From a virus, in the IMG/VR virus record IMGVR_UViG_3300013094_000223, positions 1 through 26,823 of that record: a stretch of DNA of 26,823 bases; one strand, 5' to 3'. The position numbers and the translations under genes were made by a program. Under the pieces are notes generated by a model. It made no database searches and was not told the origin of the DNA. It worked only from the letters and a program-made list of their open reading frames with translations. This document shows positions 8,572 through 16,010 of this stretch, piece after piece; position 1 is the first letter of the stretch; each line of letters opens with the position of its first letter.

Positions 8572-8816
8572 TGGCTGACGAAAATGTTCAAGAAGAAACA
8601 ACAACGCAAGATCAAGATGTAAATATTACAGTTGAACAAATCTGTGCTGCAATTTTACAAACAGCTGGTTCAGTAGTAGTACCAATTGAAAATCTTTTGG
8701 GCAATTATTCTGGAATGAATATTGCTGTTACACAAGATGAGGACACAAAAGCAGTCACATTTTCTTTAGCAGCAGCAGTTGTAGAAAATACAGAAAATCC
8801 AGAAGAATCGGAATAA
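8571..8816 (+). CDS. Small acidic protein, unknown function
   Basis: This 81-residue, strongly acidic protein starts in a TAATG overlap with the polymerase stop, so it is translationally coupled to dnaE. The N-terminal 20 residues are Glu/Gln/Thr-rich and probably disordered. The middle (residues 22-72) looks like a compact alpha/beta piece, and the C-terminus is again acidic. I recognise no family. Coupling to the polymerase hints at a replisome partner or DNA mimic, but that is speculation. Confidence 0.55.
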   Translation: MADENVQEETTTQDQDVNITVEQICAAILQTAGSVVVPIENLLGNYSGMNIAVTQDEDTKAVTFSLAAAVVENTENPEESE

Positions 8817-8822
8817 ATGCTG

Positions 8823-8828
8823 TATAAT
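8823..8828 (+). promoter_or_regulatory. -10 box (TATAAT) placed for leaderless transcription
   Basis: A consensus TATAAT ends 8 bases before the ATG at 8837. Transcription would begin at or within two bases of the start codon, and no Shine-Dalgarno sequence is present. No good -35 hexamer is visible. The same arrangement recurs before the genes at 14394, 18945 and 21172. Confidence 0.5.
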
Positions 8829-8836
8829 ATAAGTAT

Positions 8837-9091
8837 ATGGCTCAGTCCTACATACTTAAAGGTACGGAGAACGAATATCTTTTGGTCATAAGAGCAGAAG
8901 ATGAAAAAGCAATCTATTCAATAATAGATTTATTATCAACGAGTCGTAACGAACAAATTAAAGAATTAGCAATAGAATTAGAGAAGAGTTTACATGATAA
9001 CGGAAGAGATTCTGGCAAAACTAGATCCAAAAACAAGAGCAAGGCTTCAACTAGCAACAACAGTAAGCGTAGAAAAACAAAAGACTCCTAG
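8837..9091 (+). CDS. Small protein with basic tail, overlapping recA
   Basis: This 84-residue protein is probably translated from a leaderless mRNA. Residues 1-55 alternate strands and helices (YLLVIRAEDEKAIYSIIDLL) and could form a small alpha/beta domain. From residue 56 the sequence becomes very basic and Ser/Asn/Lys-rich. That tail is encoded entirely inside the recA gene in another frame (98-base overlap), so its composition may partly be imposed by recA. No family recognised. Its position suggests a recombination-related role, without direct proof. Confidence 0.5.
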   Translation: MAQSYILKGTENEYLLVIRAEDEKAIYSIIDLLSTSRNEQIKELAIELEKSLHDNGRDSGKTRSKNKSKASTSNNSKRRKTKDS

Positions 9092-9992
9092 CATTGGTTT
9101 AACTATGGCTTTAAAGGGTGGTTTAGGTTTTGGTCGTCAAGTTCTTATTTGGGGAAATAAGTCCGCTGGTAAATCATCATTTTGTTTGCAGATGATTGGT
9201 GAAGCACAAAAGGCTGGCAAGACTTGTGCATGGATTGATGCAGAAGCATCTTATGATCCAGCATGGGCAGCACGTCTTGGTGTTGATTCCGAATCGCTTA
9301 TTTATTCTCCTGCTAAATCTATTAATGATATGGTTGACGTTGCACAACAACTTATGGAGGCGGGAGTAGATATTATTGTTGTAGATTCTATCTCAGCACT
9401 ACTCCCCGCCATCTATTTTGAAAAAGACAGTTCCGATCTCAAGAAACTTGAAGATACCAAGCAAATTGGTGCAGAAGCAAAGGATATGACACATGCAGTC
9501 AAAATGCTTAACTATGCTAATAAAAATACGCTACTCGTTCTTATTTCTCAACAGAGAAATCAATTTGGAAGCATGCATGCTTCCCACATTCCAACAGGGG
9601 GAATGGCTGTTAAATTTTTCAGCAGTACTGTTATCAAGCTCTGGGCATCGGAAGCTGATGCGAATGCTATTAAATCGGGAGTGCAAGTTGGTGATAAGAT
9701 TATTGAACAAAAGGTCGGCAGACCAGTTAATTGGATTATTGACTACAACAAAACAGGGCCAATGGGTTTATCAGGACAATACGACTTCTATTTTCAAGGT
9801 GATCAAGTTGGAGTTGACTCCGTTGGAGAAATTCTAGACGTTGCTGAGATGATGGGTATTGTGCAAAAAGGCGGGGCTTGGTATACAGTGGGAGAAGAAC
9901 GTTTTCAAGGACGTACTAAGGCTGTAGAATATATTAGGGAAAATAAAGATGTTCAGGAGAAATTAATTGGAGAAATCTATGACAAATCTTGA
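8994..9992 (+). CDS. recA: RecA-like recombinase
   Basis: This 332-residue ATPase would form filaments on ssDNA and drive strand exchange for phage recombination and repair. Walker A is GNKSAGKS at 54-61 (bacterial RecA usually has GPESSGKT), and Walker B is IIVVDS at 128-133. The DNA-binding loop region ends in GGMAVKFFSS, matching the RecA GGNALKFYAS motif. The N-terminus is short and the acidic C-terminal tail of bacterial RecA is missing. The ATG at 8994 is preceded by GAAGAG but lies 98 bases inside the previous gene. A later start would remove the conserved N-terminal residues, so the overlap seems real. The next gene starts inside its 3' end. Confidence 0.92.
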   Translation: MITEEILAKLDPKTRARLQLATTVSVEKQKTPSIGLTMALKGGLGFGRQVLIWGNKSAGKSSFCLQMIGEAQKAGKTCAWIDAEASYDPAWAARLGVDSESLIYSPAKSINDMVDVAQQLMEAGVDIIVVDSISALLPAIYFEKDSSDLKKLEDTKQIGAEAKDMTHAVKMLNYANKNTLLVLISQQRNQFGSMHASHIPTGGMAVKFFSSTVIKLWASEADANAIKSGVQVGDKIIEQKVGRPVNWIIDYNKTGPMGLSGQYDFYFQGDQVGVDSVGEILDVAEMMGIVQKGGAWYTVGEERFQGRTKAVEYIRENKDVQEKLIGEIYDKS

Positions 9993-10167
9993 AAAGTTTT
10001 TAAACAAATCAGTTGAAATAAAAACTGTTATGGAGCCAGCAAGTGGTTCTTTTAGATGCCAAAATTTAGATTGTAATGAAATTGTTTATGAAGGATATGT
10101 TGATAGATCACACAATAAACTAAAATGGACTTGCAGTAAAGGTCATGATTCGGCGGTATCAATTTAA
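9979..10167 (+). CDS. Small zinc-ribbon-like protein
   Basis: This 62-residue protein begins with a helix (MTNLEKFLNKS) and then has CQNLDC and CSKGH, giving a Cys-x4-Cys...Cys-x3-His set that could bind one zinc. I chose the ATG at 9979 because GGAGA precedes it by five bases; an upstream TTG at 9967 is possible. It overlaps the end of recA by 14 bases and ends in a TAATG overlap with the next gene, so it belongs to the recombination operon. No specific function recognised. Confidence 0.58.
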   Translation: MTNLEKFLNKSVEIKTVMEPASGSFRCQNLDCNEIVYEGYVDRSHNKLKWTCSKGHDSAVSI

Positions 10168-10478
10168 TGTCAGAACGTGGAGAAGTAAAGCGTGATGGTG
10201 CAAAAGCACAGAAAAATTCTGGTCGGGGAGACTACCAAAAAGGTGACGCTGTATGGCATGATTTTGTCGTTGACTATAAAGAGTATTCAAAGTCAATATC
10301 CATTAATAAAGAGATTTGGGCAAAAATCTGTACTGATACTTTTAAGGTATCACGTGAGAAATATCCTGTACTCAAACTTATCCTTGGAGGAAATGGAGCA
10401 AAGACTAGACTTGCTGTTATAGAGTGGGCTTTATTTGAACAGATGGTAGAGTGTTGGGAGAAAAATAATGATAACTGA
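10167..10478 (+). CDS. Candidate PD-(D/E)xK-type nuclease, Holliday-junction-resolvase-like
   Basis: This 103-residue protein starts with a Gly/Lys-rich region ending in KGDA, then a strand with VVDYKEY, then a helix after SISINKEIW, and a strand with PVLKLIL. The order KGD, (D/E)-x-K, Ser-containing strand and helix resembles small phage nucleases of the archaeal Hjc/RecU style. An Asp replaces the usual Glu before x-K. It sits in a recombination cluster with recA, a Cas4-like nuclease and a RuvC-like nuclease, which fits a DNA-processing role. The match is by motif only; it could also be an unrelated small protein. TAATG coupling joins it to the upstream gene. Confidence 0.42.
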   Translation: MSERGEVKRDGAKAQKNSGRGDYQKGDAVWHDFVVDYKEYSKSISINKEIWAKICTDTFKVSREKYPVLKLILGGNGAKTRLAVIEWALFEQMVECWEKNNDN

Positions 10479-10650
10479 AGAAAACCAGCAAGAATTTCTT
10501 ATTTGGTTTAATAATGGTGTAGAGCGTGGCTGGATATCTGAAATACAGTGTGCTACCCACGATGGTATTGAGCCTATTTCTGAAGAAGAGGTTAAAGAAT
10601 GGGAAGAAGGCGGAGATCCTTGCCAATTTGTAGTTAGGATTTTGGAATGA
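10468..10650 (+). CDS. Small acidic protein, unknown function
   Basis: This 60-residue acidic protein contains the phrase GWISEIQCATHDGIEP followed by EEEVKEWEEGGDPC. This pattern occurs in small phage proteins of unknown role. It overlaps the upstream gene by 11 bases and the downstream gene by 4 (ATGA), consistent with coupled translation. No catalytic signature is seen. Confidence 0.55.
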   Translation: MITEENQQEFLIWFNNGVERGWISEIQCATHDGIEPISEEEVKEWEEGGDPCQFVVRILE

Positions 10651-10973
10651 CAGAAAAGCCAGTAATTGAATTAATAAGTGAACTTACAGAGTTCAATGAT
10701 ATGAAAGCTTATATGAATGATGCTGATCTTGACTATGCTCTAGACTTAATTATTAAGCTTATTGCTAAGCCTGATGTGCCATCAACTAAAGCTCCCGACC
10801 TTATTGTAAAGATGCAAGCTCTTGCTGCTAAATTTGCAATCATGTCACGTTATTATACTACCTTTGAAAAAGGTGGGGAAAACTCAAAAAAGAAGAACGT
10901 GTATTACACAGCAGAAGAAGCAATTAATAGACTGGTGGATGCTCTAAAGTATTCAGCAAGATTTGGAGCATAA
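10647..10973 (+). CDS. Helical protein of unknown function
   Basis: This 108-residue protein appears almost entirely alpha-helical, with a helix-rich N-terminal half, KAPDLIVKMQALAAKFAIMSRYY in the middle (two segments), and a C-terminal helix EEAINRLVDALKYSARF. I recognise no family. It is joined to both neighbours by 4-base or 0-base spacing and directly precedes the Cas4-like nuclease gene. A structural or adaptor role in the recombination complex is possible but unsupported. Confidence 0.52.
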   Translation: MTEKPVIELISELTEFNDMKAYMNDADLDYALDLIIKLIAKPDVPSTKAPDLIVKMQALAAKFAIMSRYYTTFEKGGENSKKKNVYYTAEEAINRLVDALKYSARFGA

Positions 10974-11756
10974 ATGGGTAGAGATTTAATAGCAAACTTA
11001 AAATTTCAAAAGCCAGCAGATGGTGGCTTTGATCCAAATGCGTTTGCAAAAATGTATGAAGAAGCTGTTCTAAGTGGAAAGAGACCAAATGAATTTACTC
11101 AAAAGAAAACTTTTAGTCCTAGTAGTGTTGGTTACGGTAATGGTAACTGCCCTAGATATTGGTTCCTTGCTTTTACTGGTGCTGAATTTGAAAATGAAAC
11201 CGATGCTATGGGTGTGTCTAATATGGATAATGGTACGTATGTTCATGATCGCATTCAAAAGGTCATGGCTAAAATGGACATATTCAAAGCAAATGAAACA
11301 GAAGTTACCCATGATGATCCGCCAATTAGAGGATTTGCAGACACATTTATTGAATGGAATGGAAAAGAAGTAATAGGTGAAATAAAATCTGCTAAACAAG
11401 AAGTATTTGATATACGTCAAGCAGAAATGCAGGGTTTACCATATCATAAAGTTCAGCTTTTAACTTATATGAAAATTCGTGGAGCAGATCAGGGTTTCTT
11501 TTTTTATGAAAATAAAAATGATAATTCATTTTTAGTTATTCCAATTAATATGGATGAAAAAAATACTAAACTTATTGATTATGTTTGGGATTGGTTGCGT
11601 AAAGTATATTCTGCTTATGAAGCAGGAACTTTACCAGAAAGAACTTTTACAAAATCTCAGTGGGCATGTAAAGGTTGCCCAGTAAAAAAAGTTTGCTGGG
11701 AAAATAAAAAAGATTTAGGGGAAGTTTATATAGAACCGTTGGTGTTAGAAAAATGA
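10974..11756 (+). CDS. Cas4/RecB-like PD-(D/E)xK exonuclease with Fe-S cluster
   Basis: This 260-residue nuclease is of the Cas4/AddB type. The N-terminal SPSSVGYGNGNCPRYW contributes the first cluster cysteine (C59). H91 in GTYVHDRI, D123 in IRGFADTF, and E136 and K138 in GEIKSA form the nuclease active site. The conserved helix with Y157...Q161 (YHKVQLLTY) is the QhxxY-like motif. The C-terminal C232-x2-C235-x5-C241 supplies the remaining 4Fe-4S ligands. The family degrades single-stranded DNA ends. No Cas1, Cas2 or CRISPR repeat is seen, so this is a phage recombination nuclease and not an adaptation module. It lies in the RecA operon. Confidence 0.82.
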   Translation: MGRDLIANLKFQKPADGGFDPNAFAKMYEEAVLSGKRPNEFTQKKTFSPSSVGYGNGNCPRYWFLAFTGAEFENETDAMGVSNMDNGTYVHDRIQKVMAKMDIFKANETEVTHDDPPIRGFADTFIEWNGKEVIGEIKSAKQEVFDIRQAEMQGLPYHKVQLLTYMKIRGADQGFFFYENKNDNSFLVIPINMDEKNTKLIDYVWDWLRKVYSAYEAGTLPERTFTKSQWACKGCPVKKVCWENKKDLGEVYIEPLVLEK

Positions 11757-12040
11757 TATGTTCATATGACAATTGTAATAATGAATTTACTCCTAAAACT
11801 CATAATCAAAAATATTGTTCAGATGAATGTTGTCGCATAGCTACAAATGAAAATATAAAAAAAGCTTATTATGAAAAAAAAGCTAGGCTTTCAGGTAAAA
11901 AAAGAGTATGTAAAAGTAAAGATTGTGAGTCTATCCTAAGCAGATACAACGACTCAAATATTTGTGAGAAGTGTGTTAGTGCCAAAAAAGAAAAGCAGAG
12001 AAAAGAGCTTTTAGAAATGATAAAGCGTGTCACTAGCTAA
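11753..12040 (+). CDS. Double zinc-finger-like small protein
   Basis: This 95-residue basic protein has two possible zinc sites. Residues 1-30 contain C3, C8 and a KYCSDEC group, as seen in zinc knuckles of phage and HNH-related proteins. Residues 50-75 contain C53, C58 and CEKC. The C-terminal 20 residues are a charged helix. No catalytic HNH residues are visible, so I call it a nucleic-acid-binding protein of unknown role. It overlaps the Cas4-like gene (ATGA) and the RuvC-like gene (14 bases). Confidence 0.58.
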   Translation: MICSYDNCNNEFTPKTHNQKYCSDECCRIATNENIKKAYYEKKARLSGKKRVCKSKDCESILSRYNDSNICEKCVSAKKEKQRKELLEMIKRVTS

Positions 12041-12584
12041 ACTTGTTAAGCCTAAAGCGAGCAGAGTGCTTGGCATAGATGCTAGTACAAATAGCTTTGC
12101 TTTTTGTCTTATGGAAGATAAGAAGGCTAAGAAATGGGGCGAAATTCAATTTGAAGGCTCTGACGTATATGAAAGAATCCTAGATGCTAAAAATAAAATA
12201 AAATCATTTAAAAACTCTTTAGATTATGATTTTGTTGTTATAGAAGCAGCCATTTCTGTAAAATCTGTTCATACAGGAATGAAGATGGCCTATGTATTTG
12301 GTGCTATAATGGGAGAGCTACTGAGTGATAATGTGGAGGTTGTTGAAGTTCATCCAATAACTTGGCAGTCATATCTTGGAAATAAAAATTTCACTAAGGC
12401 TGAAAAGCAGAAAGTAAAAGATGATTTTCCAGGTAAGTCCGAAAACTGGTACAAAGGAAAGATCCGAGAACTTAGAAAATCTAGGACAATTGACTTTGCA
12501 AGAACATTGGGCATTAACACTGAAAATGATAACGTTGCTGATGCAGCGGGAATAGCATGGTATGCTGTAAATGAGATTGTGTGA
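12027..12584 (+). CDS. RuvC-like Holliday junction resolvase (RNase H fold)
   Basis: This 185-residue protein has the four-acid pattern of the RuvC family: D18 in VLGIDASTNSFAF, E73 in FVVIEAAI, and D168 and D172 in NDNVADAAGIAWYA. Such enzymes cut four-way junctions symmetrically before packaging or during recombination. Length is close to bacterial RuvC (about 170-190). The start is a GTG at 12027 inside the previous gene. It is the last enzyme of the recombination cluster. A closely related function (for example another structure-specific nuclease with this fold) cannot be excluded. Confidence 0.8.
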   Translation: MSLAKLVKPKASRVLGIDASTNSFAFCLMEDKKAKKWGEIQFEGSDVYERILDAKNKIKSFKNSLDYDFVVIEAAISVKSVHTGMKMAYVFGAIMGELLSDNVEVVEVHPITWQSYLGNKNFTKAEKQKVKDDFPGKSENWYKGKIRELRKSRTIDFARTLGINTENDNVADAAGIAWYAVNEIV

Positions 12585-12593
12585 GGAGGGATA

Positions 12594-12767
12594 ATGGCTA
12601 AAATTGTAAAACTTTGGGAAAGTAAAGACTGGGTATATAAAAGATACGTGGTTGAAAAGAAAAGTGTTTTAGAAATGGCTATGGAAGCAAGATGCTCACA
12701 TATGACTATACAACGTGCACTAGAAAGATTTGAACTTACTAAAAATAATAGAAAGAGAATGAAGTGA
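12594..12767 (+). CDS. Very small helix-turn-helix protein
   Basis: A 57-codon gene with GAGGAGGG just before its ATG, one of the better ribosome sites here. The protein begins MAKIVKLWESKDWVYKRYVV and has a predicted HTH at residues about 24-46 (VLEMAMEARCSHMTIQRAL), followed by a basic tail. The form resembles the HTH unit of small resolvase- or endonuclease-associated proteins. It could be a stand-alone DNA-binding regulator of the sugar cluster that follows, since its stop overlaps the GTG of the glycosyltransferase gene. Confidence 0.62.
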   Translation: MAKIVKLWESKDWVYKRYVVEKKSVLEMAMEARCSHMTIQRALERFELTKNNRKRMK

Positions 12768-13417
12768 TACCAGTATTAATTATTCCTGTTTTAAACAGGT
12801 ATGATCTTTTAGATCAGAATTTAAAAACAATTGATTATCCAATTGGAGAAATTCTTATTATAAATAATGGAAAAGAAAATTATGTTCCACCAGTTAGTGA
12901 TTTAAATATAAGAGTGCTTAATTTGCCTTCCAATCTTGGAATGTCTGGTTCTTGGAATTTAGGAATTAAATTATATCCTCATGAAAAATATTGGATGTTT
13001 TCTTCTGCAGACACGCACTGGATACCAGGGTCTTTAGAAAAATTACATGATATTAGTGGTCCAGGACAACTTGTAATGACAACCGAAGCGTGGAGTGCAT
13101 TTACAATTGGAGAAAACTTTCCACGAGTAGTTGGAATGTTTGATGAATATTTTTATCCAATATATTTTGAAGATAATGATTATTATGAAAGAGTCATGAT
13201 ATCTTCACTAAAAGATGGATACATAAGCTCTGGAATTTCTGTCAATGCACCACATGGTGCTTCTCAAACTATTAATAGTGATGAAAATTTAAAAAATAGA
13301 AATTATGAAACTTTTGAAGTTAACAAAGCTTACTTTGAAAAGAAAAAAACAGAAAACTTTTCAAATACAAAAGGTTGGGATATTGATAGAAGAAGGTTTA
13401 ATGAATGGCTGCGGTAA
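12764..13417 (+). CDS. GT2-like glycosyltransferase
   Basis: This 217-residue protein has the start of a GT-A fold (IPVLNRYDLLDQNLKTI, then ILIINNG) and LPSNLGMSGSWNLGI, which matches the NxGxxxaxNxG region of GT2 enzymes. SSADTHW at about residues 84-90 takes the place of the DxD metal motif. It would transfer a sugar from a nucleotide sugar to an acceptor, perhaps a virion protein, modified DNA or host surface glycan; the target is unknown. A GTG start overlaps the upstream HTH stop. The neighbouring nucleotidyltransferase and sugar dehydratase genes suggest the phage makes its own donor. Confidence 0.72.
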   Translation: MIPVLIIPVLNRYDLLDQNLKTIDYPIGEILIINNGKENYVPPVSDLNIRVLNLPSNLGMSGSWNLGIKLYPHEKYWMFSSADTHWIPGSLEKLHDISGPGQLVMTTEAWSAFTIGENFPRVVGMFDEYFYPIYFEDNDYYERVMISSLKDGYISSGISVNAPHGASQTINSDENLKNRNYETFEVNKAYFEKKKTENFSNTKGWDIDRRRFNEWLR

Positions 13418-14067
13418 TTGGATTACTACCTGCATCAGGTAGTGCAAGTAGATTGGGTGGAATTCCAAAGTTTTGCTTGCCATTAACTGATACCCAAAAC
13501 ATATTGCAATGGCATGTAGAACAAATGCTTAAAGTATGTGATATTGTAAAAATATCTACAAGAAGCAGCTGGCTACCAATTGTAAATCAAATGGATTTGC
13601 CACCCACTGCAGTTGTATATGAAATTGAACCTTCAACAATGTCAGACGCATTGGTAAAAATGATGGTTAATCCAAACTCTAAGTATATTATTGGTATGCC
13701 AGATACTTATATGCCAGGATCTAATGGTGAATTTTACAAACAATTAGCAGAATCAAATTCAGATATAACTTTGGCAGCCTTTGATTGTCATGAAGATTTA
13801 ATGGGTCGTGTAGGGCAAATAAAGTTTGATAAATCTAATAATGTTGTTGATGCTCTTGACAAGACTGCGGGTTGCGATTATAATTATATGTGGGGGTCAA
13901 TGGCTGTTCAAAATGTTTATATTGATGAAGAATTGCCAAACCCAGGTGTTCAAATAATGGATTGGATCAATGAAGGTAAGAGCGTTAAGGCGGTAGTTGC
14001 AAAAGGTAAGTACCTAGATATTGGTACAGTTAATGGTTTAAAAATGCTATATAGAGAGGAATTGTAG
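13405..14067 (+). CDS. Nucleotide-sugar pyrophosphorylase-like nucleotidyltransferase
   Basis: This 220-residue protein starts with the nucleotidyltransferase signature GLLPASGSASRLGGIPK (about residues 6-22), where the Arg and Lys bind the triphosphate. A GMPDTYM segment supplies the metal-binding Asp. The family (RfbA, GlmU and RfbF types) makes NDP-sugars from sugar-1-phosphate and NTP. The specific NTP and sugar cannot be read. It overlaps the glycosyltransferase by 13 bases, and the RfbG-like dehydratase lies nearby, so a CDP- or dTDP-sugar route is reasonable. Confidence 0.75.
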   Translation: MAAVIGLLPASGSASRLGGIPKFCLPLTDTQNILQWHVEQMLKVCDIVKISTRSSWLPIVNQMDLPPTAVVYEIEPSTMSDALVKMMVNPNSKYIIGMPDTYMPGSNGEFYKQLAESNSDITLAAFDCHEDLMGRVGQIKFDKSNNVVDALDKTAGCDYNYMWGSMAVQNVYIDEELPNPGVQIMDWINEGKSVKAVVAKGKYLDIGTVNGLKMLYREEL

Positions 14068-14387
14068 TGATATCTCCAAAAGATTATGAAGCTTTGTATC
14101 TTCATGCAAATACTGCACCTTCTGGCTTGAGGATATTAGATCAATGCATGAAAACTGCACAAATGCTTGTTGATAAAAACATTTCATATGGAGATTCAGC
14201 TTTAACTCCTAAGCGTGTATTTTCAAAATCAGACAATATAGAGCAATTAAAGGTAAGAATTGATGATAAATTAAATCGTATTGCTAATTCTCAAGGCTAT
14301 CCAGGAGACAATGATATTGATGATATGATTGGTTATTTAATCTTACTTAAAATTGCAGTTGACAAAAATAGAGAGTATAAGTTATAA
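14067..14387 (+). CDS. DUF1599-like (nucleotide-modification-associated) protein
   Basis: This 106-residue helical protein contains KNISYGDSALTP, FSKSDNIEQLKVRIDDKL and DDMIGYLILL (segments at about 38-49, 51-70 and 91-101). These fit DUF1599/Nmad1-type proteins, which have been linked by context to phage nucleotide modification. The GTG start is preceded by GAGAGGA. It sits within the sugar-nucleotide genes, so a link to modified nucleotides or glycosylated DNA is attractive but unproven. Its last 29 bases contain the promoter of the next gene. Confidence 0.62.
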   Translation: MISPKDYEALYLHANTAPSGLRILDQCMKTAQMLVDKNISYGDSALTPKRVFSKSDNIEQLKVRIDDKLNRIANSQGYPGDNDIDDMIGYLILLKIAVDKNREYKL

Positions 14388-14388
14388 T
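14359..14388 (+). promoter_or_regulatory. Consensus promoter overlapping a stop codon
   Basis: TTGACA (14359-14364) and TATAAT (14383-14388) are both perfect consensus hexamers with an 18-base spacer. The -10 overlaps the TAA of the upstream gene, and only 5 bases separate it from the ATG of the FmdB-like gene. Transcription should begin at about that ATG, giving a leaderless mRNA. Confidence 0.78.
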
Positions 14389-14393
14389 TAATT

Positions 14394-14573
14394 ATGCCAA
14401 CTTATGAATATAATTGTATAGAGTGTGAAACAAGCACTGACGTAGTTAGAAAATTTAATGAAGATGAGATTTTGCCATTATGTCCTAAATGTGGATACAA
14501 GATGGTAAGAGTTTATACGCCAGCTGGTATACAATTCAAAGGATCAGGTTTTTATAAAACAGATAATGGGTAA
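14394..14573 (+). CDS. FmdB-like zinc-ribbon protein
   Basis: This 59-residue protein starts with MPTYEYNCIEC, nearly the family signature of FmdB-type zinc ribbons (MPTYEYxCxxC). CPKCG follows at about residues 30-34, giving the four zinc-binding cysteines. The C-terminal PAGIQFKGSGFYKTD is also typical of the family. The biochemical role is unknown, although regulatory or chaperone-like functions have been suggested. There is no ribosome-binding site; the upstream promoter predicts a leaderless transcript. It overlaps the epimerase start by 8 bases. Confidence 0.82.
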   Translation: MPTYEYNCIECETSTDVVRKFNEDEILPLCPKCGYKMVRVYTPAGIQFKGSGFYKTDNG

Positions 14574-15498
14574 AAATATAGCCTTGACTGGAGCTACTGG
14601 ACTTTTAGGAAGCCATTTAGCAAATTATTTTATTAAAAATGGAGATAACGTTTATGTTCTTGTAAAAGATGAGAATTATAAAAGTATCCTTTCTAATAAA
14701 GTATTTAAAGTATATGGCAATATAAATAATAAATCTGACATAGAGTATTTTGTTCAAAAATCTAATCCCGATTATTTTATTCATCTTGCTGCTCAAACAC
14801 AAGCATACGATTCACTCAAGCATCCCTATCACACTTTTTATAATAATGTTGTAGGTACTTTAAATGTTCTTGAAACATTAAGAGAATATAATGAGTGTGA
14901 AGCTATAGTCATTGCATCAAGTGATAAATCATACGGAGAGCTAGAAGGTAAAGAATATTTTGAGGATCACAGGTTAAATGGTGTATACCCTTATGATGCT
15001 TCAAAATCCATGACTGATATTATTTCAAATTCTTATAGGCAAACATATTACATGCCTATAGTTACTACTCGTGCATGCAATATATACGGAATTGGTGATT
15101 ATAATAAGCAAAGACTAATTCCAGGAATAATAAATGCATATAATACTAATGGCATATTTAATATTAGAAATTCTGGTAGAGATATTCGTGAATACATCCA
15201 TGTTGACGATGTTGTTTGTGCTTATTCTAAAATAATTGAGCATATTGTTAAAAAAAATGAGCATGCATCTTTTAATATTTCTTCAGGTGATAGATACTCA
15301 ACATGGGAAATTTTAAAAATTATTGAAGATAATTTAGAAGCAAAAGTAAATATTAATATAGTTGATAAAGATTCTATGGAAATTAAAAGACAATTTATGA
15401 ATTCTAATTTATTAAAAAACGTTACTGGTTGGTATCCAGAACGTAGCATAAAAAAATCAATAGGTGAGGTGGTATCTTGGTACAAGAATACTCTGTAG
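14566..15498 (+). CDS. NAD-dependent sugar epimerase/dehydratase (extended SDR)
   Basis: This 310-residue protein has an N-terminal Rossmann fold with GATGLLGSH (GxxGxxG at 9-15), an SSD active-site segment (118-120), and Y143-x3-K147 in YPYDASK. RACNIYG and a later GRDIREYIHVDD complete the extended SDR pattern. The combination of SSDKSYGE with PYDASK is closest to CDP-glucose 4,6-dehydratase (RfbG). UDP-sugar epimerases remain possible. It probably modifies the NDP-sugar made by the enzyme at 13405. It overlaps the terminase small-subunit gene by 22 bases. Confidence 0.8.
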   Translation: MGKNIALTGATGLLGSHLANYFIKNGDNVYVLVKDENYKSILSNKVFKVYGNINNKSDIEYFVQKSNPDYFIHLAAQTQAYDSLKHPYHTFYNNVVGTLNVLETLREYNECEAIVIASSDKSYGELEGKEYFEDHRLNGVYPYDASKSMTDIISNSYRQTYYMPIVTTRACNIYGIGDYNKQRLIPGIINAYNTNGIFNIRNSGRDIREYIHVDDVVCAYSKIIEHIVKKNEHASFNISSGDRYSTWEILKIIEDNLEAKVNINIVDKDSMEIKRQFMNSNLLKNVTGWYPERSIKKSIGEVVSWYKNTL

Positions 15499-16010
15499 AA
15501 GTCGCTGGTCAATTTGATCAGATGAACAAAGTAGTTGAAGAGTTATTAAAGGGTAGCACAGCATCACAAATTGCTCGCTCTTTAGATTTAACAAGAGTTC
15601 AGGTTGATAACCATATAGCTACTTGGAAAGAAATGGTTCAAGATAATAGTGCAATTAAAGCTCGTGCTAAAGAGGCTCTTGCTGGGGCTGATGAACATTA
15701 TAGTATGCTTATAAAAGAAGCATGGAGAACACTTGAACAAGCAGATATGCAAGATGCACTTCCAGTAAAAGGGCAAATGATTAAAGCAATTGCTGATATT
15801 GAAGCAAAACGTATTGAAATGTTAAATAAAGCTGGAGTTTTAGAAAACAATGATATGGCTGATCAGATTTTAGAATCGGAAAGAAAACAAGAAATTCTTG
15901 TAAGTATTTTAAGGGATGTTACATCTTCATGCGAACATTGTAAGTGGGAAGTTTCTAAAAGATTGTCTCAAGTAACAGGGCAAGTTGAGGCTGTTGTAGT
16001 TAATGAATGA
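15477..16010 (+). CDS. terS: Probable terminase small subunit
   Basis: This 177-residue protein has an N-terminal HTH-like region (residues about 20-50, with GSTASQIARSLDLTRVQVDN) followed by long helices suited to oligomerisation. It lies directly upstream of the large terminase with an 8-base overlap. This layout and fold match small terminase subunits, which recognise phage DNA and present it to the motor. A late CEHC motif (about residue 146) might bind metal, which is less usual. The start is TTG with GAGGTGG before it. Confidence 0.72.
   Translation: MVQEYSVEVAGQFDQMNKVVEELLKGSTASQIARSLDLTRVQVDNHIATWKEMVQDNSAIKARAKEALAGADEHYSMLIKEAWRTLEQADMQDALPVKGQMIKAIADIEAKRIEMLNKAGVLENNDMADQILESERKQEILVSILRDVTSSCEHCKWEVSKRLSQVTGQVEAVVVNE

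Noticed and set aside
10974-11756. Cas4-like gene as a sign of a CRISPR-Cas system
   Set aside because: No repeats with spacers and no Cas1, Cas2 or effector gene are in the window; phage Cas4-like nucleases are common without CRISPR.
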